Shown here: one piece after another, positions 56,841 to 64,000 of the stretch
Layout: the number at the start of each line of letters is the position of its first letter
How positions within the stretch are numbered: position 1 is the stretch's first letter
Made by a program: the position numbers and the translations under genes
The notes under the pieces: model-generated
The model's input: only the letters and a program-made list of their open reading frames with translations
Databases searched by the model: none
What the model was told of the DNA's origin: nothing
Source: Hydractinia symbiolongicarpus
Lineage: Eukaryota > Cnidaria > Hydrozoa > Anthoathecata > Hydractiniidae
Length of the DNA stretch: 64,000 nt
Assembly (NCBI RefSeq): GCF_029227915.1
Contig: NC_079876.1
Location: forward strand, 6,446,001 to 6,510,000
Direction: 5' to 3'

Positions 56841-57231
56841 TTTCTTTTTTCTTTAACTTTTGTGATGATTCGTCAATTGATTCTTGATCTTTTGACTTTT
56901 TCGCTTCGCTCTTTTTCTCTACCAAAAATAAGTAAAATACATTACAAAGTCAATCTTTAACACAGACAGTCTGTTTAGAATTTTGAGGTCGACAGAACAG
57001 GCCCTGTTTAAAATATCTCTGCCCTAGAACTGTAATTTCTAAAAGACAAGGAAGTAGCAAAAACATATCATAACTTATGTTTATTAACATCAAAAATAAA
57101 TATGTATTTCTAAATAACTATTTAGTGACAAGTATACAAATGTCGTCCACAGAACATTGTTTTTTTATGTTTAAGGAGTATAGATTTATAGCATGTGTAA
57201 CAATATTTGTATAGTTTGAAGAATAGAATTT

Positions 57232-57996
57232 TTATGATGATATGTTATGGCTAATTTTATGTTGGTGAAGTTGATGTACTATTTTTTGTGAGATAGCTCT
57301 GTCAAAACCATACTCTTCATATGCTTGAAATTCTTTTAAAATAATTTCTGAGAAAACATTGTCCTAGTTACTACATTTTCCAATGTCTTTCTTAAAAGTT
57401 TAGTTATAAATTCTTCGTCAACTAGTTCTTCCTTTTGTTCATCTTCCTTTTTAGCCTCAAACTCATTATTATTGTGCTTCTTAAGGAAGTTTTAATCCAC
57501 CTTTACTTTTGCACACTTTGTCACATACATACAGGAAAAGTTGCCAAGTTCGATCCTAAATGATAATAATGTGGTCATATCTGTGACATACAAAAGGCTT
57601 TCCCTCCCTCCCCCCAGCAGCCTAGCTTGTTAGTCTTACTTTTTCTATCCAAACAGCACAAACAAAACAAAAAATTACTTACGTCTTCACATAGATCGTT
57701 TGCGAATTCATTTAAATATTCATCTTCGTTTAAAACTTCAATAATATATTCAAAGTGTCATCCTCAAAAATATCTAAGGATACCAAAATACTATTATTTC
57801 CTCCTGCATTAGACGTTAGGGAGAACTGCAAATTAGATTATTTCTCATAAATAAGGTAGTAGCTAAATTAGGAGATTTTTAATAGCTTAACTTGGAGAGA
57901 ATAGTCTAAGGAGATTGAAAATTTAATCGACGATATCTTCGCAATCTTTGTCGATCGCGCCATCATTTTTCCTGTACTACTTGCTGACTTAGTCAT
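57232..57996 (-). pseudogene. Decayed C2H2 zinc-finger gene, copy 2
   Basis: The same layout as 7247-7899. The zinc-finger His in 'LKLH' is changed to Pro (CTT CCT), and a 113-bp insertion at 57835-57948 splits the first exon. Both copies share the frameshift after the finger, so inactivation predates the duplication. Confidence 0.5.
57835..57948. mobile_element. 113-bp block present only in copy 2
   Basis: Copy 1 runs 'gcaaatttgtcg' without a break here. In copy 2 the block begins 'agatta' and ends 'caatct', giving a tiny inverted repeat (agatt/aatct) between TT bases. It is either a small MITE insertion or a deletion from copy 1. Confidence 0.45.
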
Positions 57997-58700
57997 CTTT
58001 GCTTAGTTCGAATATCATAGAATTTGCATGTCGGAAACGTGCGCACCAACCAAAATCGTTTTCAATCGACTAGAACAAGGTCCTGGGCAAGATTGTCCAA
58101 ATACCTTATTTTGTCTATGATAGCGTAATTAGGACATTATAGCCTAACCATCCGCCATCTTTTTTTAAATCAAAATAGTGTATTTAGGCTGTTTTTTACT
58201 AGAAATTAAAAAAAGGTTGCGAAGCATTACGCAATATGTTTTAGATATAACTGATTAATTTTTGTCATTTTGCAACATTTTAACGCCGTGTTACTTGTAA
58301 ATTGTGTTTAATTAAGGTTGCTACTGTGAAGGTTTGACCGTGAAAAGTCTACCTTGTACCCCCATCGGAGAGCAACTCCTTCCGACCGCAAGAATATACA
58401 TATTGTTCCAATGATCTCATTTTGGACAACTGTGTTCTTGTGAGATGCAGCTTTACCATGTTTGTATATATACGTCAATATTGGAAGGATTGGAAATACG
58501 TAAATTTCGAATAGCTGCAACCTGGGGGAAATAAGATCGAAGTTTTACCATTATATAAATGCCATTTGTATATACCTTTTTTGTATGATGTACCAAATTC
58601 ATTATTTAGAGTCTATGTTTTGTCAAGCATGTGTCCAATGTAACAGGTGTGTCCATGTAAAATATGTTATCTATTTAAGTGCTATTAACGATTTCTGTAG

Positions 58701-58913
58701 CTACCATTCTTCGGAGAGAACACGCGGATGAGCTGCAATTCTCTTTGAAGTTTCAGAACGTATCACCTCTCTTTTCAACTTAACGTTAACGGAGTTAACT
58801 GGGATAGGTAAAGAGGATTCTGGATGGTCAAATAAAATCTTAACATTTCCGTTGCTTTCCTTCCACTGCATCACTACTTCCAAGCAAGCTCTCGTCTGCT
58901 TCAAACTTCCCAT
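58701..58913 (-). CDS. Unidentified 70-residue ORF, copy 2
   Basis: The counterpart of 8603-8815, open over the same length, with G-to-R and G-to-E changes. No family recognised. Confidence 0.25.
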   Translation of the reverse strand: MGSLKQTRACLEVVMQWKESNGNVKILFDHPESSLPIPVNSVNVKLKREVIRSETSKRIAAHPRVLSEEW

Positions 58914-60480
58914 GCTCCAAGTTTAATAGAGCAGCAGGAAAAACAATTCCATTAATTATTTTACTTGATCATTTACAAAGGAAGCTTAGAGGTGATGGCC
59001 AAAACAATATTCTTCTTATTCTTAACTGGAAAGAGATCAGCAAGTAAATGAAAAATAATTAATTTTCCAAATACATAGGCAAAACTGCCTTTAACAAAGC
59101 GATAAAATATATGATTTGCGTTGTTTTCGGGCAATATTTAAAAACATATACTTGCTTTAAAACAACAATATGTACTTTAGAGCCACCTCCACAACTACTT
59201 AGTCTTCACAGTGCAGTCTTCACTAAAAAGTTCCATTTTTAACGATCACGATAAGAAGTAAAAAATTCTGGATAAGCGAGACACGAGTGCATTAATTAAA
59301 AATCTGCGAAAATCAAAGATTTTTGACCAGCCTCCACCAGGGCCATGTTCGTTTCGCCGTCCGATATGCAAAAAGAGACAACATGTCCTGGGATCGAGGT
59401 TGGTCCCTAGCGCTTTTTGTTTCTCTTTGATATAATACGGCGAGGTTCTAACACCTTACTGCAGCTGATATCTGGAAATACACCAACACTGAATGTCATA
59501 GACGTAAAAAACCCTACGGACGAGGTTGTAAAATAAACTCACCGCGGAACAACAACAACTTTTTGGCAAAAATACAATACAACTATATATATGCGGAATA
59601 TTTCTTCTCAGAAAGTACGAGAAGTTTAGATCGCGCGAAACTAAAGAAAAACGATTACTGAGAAGTTTCGTAAAACCTCTTTCCACAGAATTATAAAATT
59701 AAATATTGATAATAATCACAATATTGTCAGTGTTGGCCGACGTAGATCCAACATTGATGAAGCTTTTAGCGCCAAAAATCCATGCAAAGTTATACTTTTA
59801 TAAAGTTAAAACCCTTATTTTAAAAGAAATGCAATATATCGAGTTGTGCAATCCGTAGTGTGCGAAAATGTCACGAATTAAGGGGATGCTCGTCGTAAGG
59901 TACACTCCTTCAACTGGAAAATAATACTCGGAACGCTAATAATAATAGAGACTTTCGCGTTAACGATAGCAGCTTGTGGGTTTTTCTTCACGTAAAAATA
60001 ACGGCATTAGTTATGAAAACCGATTTCTTGAAGCCACGGAATCTGCTGCGATGAAACTCACGGGAAACAATAAAGAAAAACAAACAATCTACAGGAACGA
60101 AAACAATTTATTAACTTTATCAAGATTTATAAGACAGCTTCAAATTTTTGACAGAAAAACTATAACAACGCGGTGTGAGATTTCGCTTTCTTCTTTTTAT
60201 CTCACGTATTGAAAGATAACATCTCTCACTCTCATTGTACGCAATCTAAAAAGAAACAGAAAACATTTTTATATAGTATATTATATTATATATATAGCAA
60301 AGTCTCTAAATACATTAAAATCCAGTGCCTTTGAGGACAATATTTAGAGTTAAATTCTAAACTACAAATATATATCATTTTCTGGGACAGAGTGCTCAAA
60401 AAGTATGTTTACTAGATACAATATGTTTGATATAATTAATAAAGTCACGCAACTCTGTGTACTTTGAGGGTTCTCCTCTC

Positions 60481-60560
60481 TTGGGGATTGGTAGTTCAGT
60501 CGGTAGGGCGTTCACTTCATATTCATATGGGCTCAATCCCACGTAACAGTTGTTGCTTAT
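60481..60560 (+). mobile_element. tRNA-derived SINE head, copy 2
   Basis: The same A-box-like sequence as 10391-10470. The B box has decayed from 'gggttcaatccc' to 'gggctcaatccc'. Confidence 0.6.
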
Positions 60561-61248
60561 TGAACAGAAAGTTAAAACGTTTCTGTAGCTCAAATGGAAG
60601 CTTTTTAACACTCTATAACCGTCTATGTTGTCCCTCCTGGAAAAAATTGACAGGGTAAATTTATTGGAATTAATGACTAACCACATAAAATATAGATCAC
60701 TACTTTTTGTGGCCAAGACAACAGAATTGAAAGCACTGTTTTTCATTTGGAAAGTACAAATTGTATTTAAAAATTTGCCCAAGCTTGCCATCATACTTAT
60801 GGATTTTTTAGCCATTTGACACGCATACTAATCTACCATACTGAACACAAAAGTTACGAAAAACAAGAAATTTGATTAAGGTCTATTATGTGGTTTCTTA
60901 AAGGGTCATTCAAGAGTAGTTTCATAACTTAACATTACCACATTATTGTAAGCTCATGAAACATAATGGGTTGTAAAGAAAATGATGAAGCCCTAAATAT
61001 TTTTTATCCTTTTTAAATATTTTTATATGTCCAAACTTAATCTCCCAGAAACAATAATTACATTAACGGTCGCCACCATTGAAGTCCACTTGCTCATTTG
61101 TGACTTCACACGTCGTACATAGCTCACTTCTTGAAAAAATTATTGCAAGGTTCGAGTGTTGAAGGATTTAACAACATGCGAGAGTAGGTAAACAAAGTAG
61201 AACGTCCAGGTAAAGGCACCGTTTGATAAAATAGTTCAGATTTAGAAC

Positions 61249-61985
61249 ATATATCAGTAAAAAGATGCTAGTAGCAACAACAGTACAAAAGTTTTTAACC
61301 ACAAATGAGCAAGTACCTTTAAGAATGAAGAGGTATATTTTCCCCTGTTAGTTTTGGATTGGTGACTTTTTATTTCCTCGATGCAACAATAAAAGAAGCA
61401 ACTTGAGCTTTAGGGAATATTTAAAGATCGTATAATAAAAGAAAGAGTTTTGTTAATACTTTATGGATTGAACTTTCTTCTTCTGACTGTAGCTAGAGCT
61501 AGCTAGCTAATGATTCCATTGAAGGATGACAACAAAAAAAATTTTTCATGGTGGCCACAGGCACCAAAAAGTAATTTAGTTACCTAGCTACATCAAACCA
61601 AGGAAAAAACGTAAAAATAACTTTCACATCATCCATACCTTTGCAACTCACTTTTCTTCTGCTGTATGAAAAGGATACCACAAACATGCCAATTCATGCT
61701 GATAATTTGGTACTTTAAAATCTTCTTTTTATTGAAGCCATAAATATAACACGTTTTTGCGCATTATAAACGGAAGATGCTTTATCCAAAATGCGATTCC
61801 GTGGTTTTAAATTTAAATTATTATTAGAATTACGTCATTCAAATAAGACGTATTGTTGCGGAATTCGCGGAAAAAGCCTGGAGGCACACGCACGTGTTTT
61901 TGAGATTTTGTATACCGTTGAAGCTTTCAACTAAAATAAACCTTTCGAACTGTAATCATCGTTCAATAATCGAAATAAATAAAAC
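61249..61985. other. Single-copy spacer right of copy 2
   Basis: The duplication ends here and the sequence no longer matches 11185 onward. It is AT-rich with an AGCT run near 61494. It could hold the promoter of the possible gene starting at about 62.0 kb. Confidence 0.4.
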
Positions 61986-62147
61986 GAATAATGAAAATCT
62001 AGATGGTAAGTTGTCTAAGTTTTTTTTTTATTATTCTTGGATATTATAAAGAAAAAATAAAAGCTAGAAATAAATCAAAATCGAAAATTTTTTTCCACTG
62101 GATACTTTGTAGATTGTAAAGAAAAACAGAAATATATATTCGAATCC

Positions 62148-62241
62148 ATGGAAGATGTCGATGTAGCAGTTAGAAATCTCGAGATAAAATCATTATCATT
62201 TCTCTCTGTTTATCAAAAAGATAAATCATTCGGAGTTGCTG
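62148..62241 (+). CDS. Possible first coding exon of an unidentified gene
   Basis: An acceptor 'tactttgtag' ends at 62112, an ATG at 62148 starts MEDVDVAVRNLEIKSLSF..., and a donor 'gtgagt' begins at 62242 in phase 1. The frame is also open upstream to the acceptor (DCKEKQKYIFES). A 5' non-coding exon ending in '|gtaag' at 62005 is plausible. The predicted 31 residues show no domain. The next exon was not found before the satellite. Confidence 0.35.
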
Positions 62242-62485
62242 GTGAGTTTTAAGATATAACAAGAAGCCCTGGGGGCTCTAAGAATTTCCGCGCGCTACCA
62301 AAATATTTGATGAAAACCTGCTAATTCGTTGTGTTATTGTGCCAAACATTCGAAGGGGTTTGGTGCATGAACCTCTGAAGATAAAGCCCATCAGTGACAT
62401 TATATCTTACAACAAACGCAAACAAAACGAAACGTGTCATATTAAACTCACATTTTAAAAGAAATTGCTAACAAAAAATACAGGG

Positions 62486-63616
62486 GTGACAAAAAATCAA
62501 ACTTTTGTACCATTATCATTTTCAGCATACTTTATTTGTTAACAGTGCCAGATTTAGCCGAAAATGAAGTGGTTTTAATTTTTGGACCAATTTTGGTCTA
62601 AAATGGCATTTAGGTGACAAAAATCAAAATTTTGATGTCACCATTATGTTCAGCATACTTTTTTTGTTAACTTTGCCAATTTTTGTTGAAAATGAAGTAG
62701 TTTTAATTTTTGGACCAATTTTGGCCTAAAATGGCCTTTAGGTGACAAAAATCAAAATTTTGATGTCACCATTATGTCAGCATACTTTTTTTGTTAACTT
62801 TGCCAATTTTTGTTAAAAATGAAGTAGTTTTAATTTTTGGACCAATTTTGGCCTAAAATGACATTTAAGGTGGCAAAAAACCGAAATTTTGATGTCACCA
62901 TCATGTTCACCATACTTTTTTTGTTAATTGTGCCAAAATTTGTCAAAAATTAAGTAGTTTTAATTTTTGGACCAATTTTGGCCTAAAATGACATTTAGGT
63001 GACAAAAATCAAAATTTTGATGTCACCATTATGTTCAGCGTACTTTTTTTGTTAACTTTGCCAATTTTTGTTGAAAATGAAGTAGTTTTAATTTTTGGAC
63101 CAATTTTGGCCTAAAATGGCATTTAGGTGACAAAAATCAAAATTTCGATGTCACCATTATGTCAGCATACTTTTTTTGTTAACCTTGCCAATTTTTGTTA
63201 AAAATGAAGTAGTTTTAATTTTTGGACCAATTTTGGCCTAAAATGACATTTAAGGTGGCAAAAAACCGAAATTTTGATGTCACCATCATGTTCACCATAC
63301 TTTTTTTGTTAATTGTGCCAAAATTTGTCAAAAATTAAGTAGTTTTAATTTTTGGACCAATTTTGGCCTAAAATGACATTTAGGTAACAAGAAATCAAAA
63401 TTTTGATGTCACCATCATGTTCAGCATACTTTATTTGTTAACTGTTCCAAATTTTGTTGAAAATAAAGTAGTTCTAATTTTTGGACTAATTTTGGCCTAA
63501 AATGACATTTAGGTGACAAAACTCAAAATTAATATGTCACCATTATGTTCAGCATACTTTTTTTGTTAACTGTGCCAAATTTTGTCGAAAACAAATATCA
63601 ATTTTGGCCTGAAGCG
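62486..63616 (+). repeat. 128-bp satellite, about 9 units, with 385-bp higher-order repeat
   Basis: The unit start 'ggtgacaaaaatcaaaatt' recurs at 62486, 62614, 62742, 62870, 62999, 63127, 63255, 63384 and 63513, a period of 128-129 bases. Three monomers A-B-C at 62614-62998 are repeated almost exactly at 62999-63383: A has 'atgttcagc', B has 'atgtcagc' and C has 'gtggcaaaaaaccg'. Each monomer includes the 14-bp palindrome atcaaaattttgat. No frame of note. Confidence 0.95.
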
Positions 63617-64000
63617 TCAATACTAGACTTCCCAGTAGTTAAGGAGCTTGGGTACGAAGTTTACATCTGTGACGGTCCAACGTGAAATCCCAGGGTCGAT
63701 TTTTTCTCAAAAAATGCTCCGAAAGAAAAAAACGACGGTTTTAAAGAATTTCCTACGCCTTCGGGCGCGGAAATTCAATAAAAAAATTGATCTTTTGACC
63801 AAGAGAAACAAAAAGCAGTAGTTTTCTTTAAAAAAGAAAATCTTTGTGTGTGTTACAAACTTAATTTTTTGGATATTAATTTGAAAAATCACAAGATTCT
63901 CTTCGAAGATATCAAGAACAAGGAGTCACCAAATCCTTTGGTCCGGAACTCCTTTTTTGTGATTGTTGGAAAAAAACCTTTTTGGTACAAAGTTCTGTCC
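63617..64000. other. No gene seen
   Basis: The end of the window has a few purine runs and 'ctacgccttcgggcgcgg', with a 61-codon minus frame that shows no motif. Confidence 0.35.

Larger units (their letters stand above)
49825..61248 (+). repeat. Segmental duplication, copy 2
   Basis: This aligns with 1-11184 in the same orientation. Repeats listed for copy 1 recur at about 49990-50960 and 51190-51790. It retains a segment at about 54915-55015 that copy 3 also has and copy 1 lost. It has two additional 99-bp units at 56613-56840 and an extra 113-bp block at 57835-57948. The left breakpoint may lie at the window's base-1 equivalent only because copy 1 is cut off there. Confidence 0.95.

Noticed and set aside
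1-61248. Duplication considered as merged haplotypes in the assembly
   Set aside because: Unique sequence and a third, older copy lie between, and the copies differ by several indels. This favours true paralogues, although long reads would be decisive.
62486-63616. Regularly spaced repeats considered as a CRISPR array
   Set aside because: Monomers are contiguous 128-bp satellite units with no unique spacers, in a eukaryotic genome.

Overview
The window is eukaryotic, AT-rich and repeat-rich, with GT-AG introns. It most likely comes from a cnidarian, possibly a medusozoan. That assignment is inference: it rests on a DZIP3-type HEPN gene, a P2RX7-like zinc domain, Harbinger and MADF relics, and the many short palindromic elements built on a 'CTCGTCCCCAG' core. 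No sequence search was possible.

Layout. Positions 1-11184 are copy 1 of a segmental duplication and 49825-61248 are copy 2, in the same orientation. Differences between them are sparse by eye. Each copy carries an ankyrin-repeat exon, a short putative 3' exon, a decayed PIF/Harbinger transposase, a decayed C2H2 zinc-finger ORF on the opposite strand, a 70-residue unidentified ORF and a tRNA-derived SINE. A diverged and shortened copy 3 lies at about 22470-25470. A further repeat pair (11610-12440 and 48915-49740) suggests that three tandem units once existed. From 11 to 42 kb the window is mostly transposon debris: a decayed reverse-transcriptase element on the minus strand (14594-17063), two terminal-inverted-repeat elements (17279-17705 and 26631-27167), a P2RX7-like fragment (36094-36375), a MADF relic (36860-37310), LINE fragments (41.4-41.8 kb), minisatellites and long AT-rich stretches where I see no gene.

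The main locus is 42630-48187. Five exons join in perfect phase: a DZIP3-like HEPN domain with an R-x4-H motif and a heptad-repeat coiled coil; a beta-rich segment; a superfamily-1 helicase-like P-loop NTPase; a fibronectin type III domain; and a 32-nt micro-exon. The micro-exon ends in phase 1. The next clear exon downstream is the copy 2 ankyrin exon (52650-53128), which starts in the matching phase. This supports a single NLR-like protein: HEPN - coiled coil - NTPase - FN3 - ankyrin. One in-frame TAA at 47122 interrupts the NTPase exon although the frame stays open on both sides.

The most interesting signal is in the ankyrin exons. By hand count, copies 1 and 2 differ by 27 replacement changes, one in-frame codon deletion and only 1 silent change. 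The changes fall mostly on the ankyrin positions known to contact ligands, and copy 3 differs again at the same codons. The working hypothesis is a diversifying recognition receptor (immune or allorecognition) with a HEPN effector, an ATPase switch and a variable ankyrin sensor. Function is inferred, not shown.

The right end (61.3-64 kb) holds a possible first coding exon and a 128-bp satellite with a 385-bp higher-order repeat.
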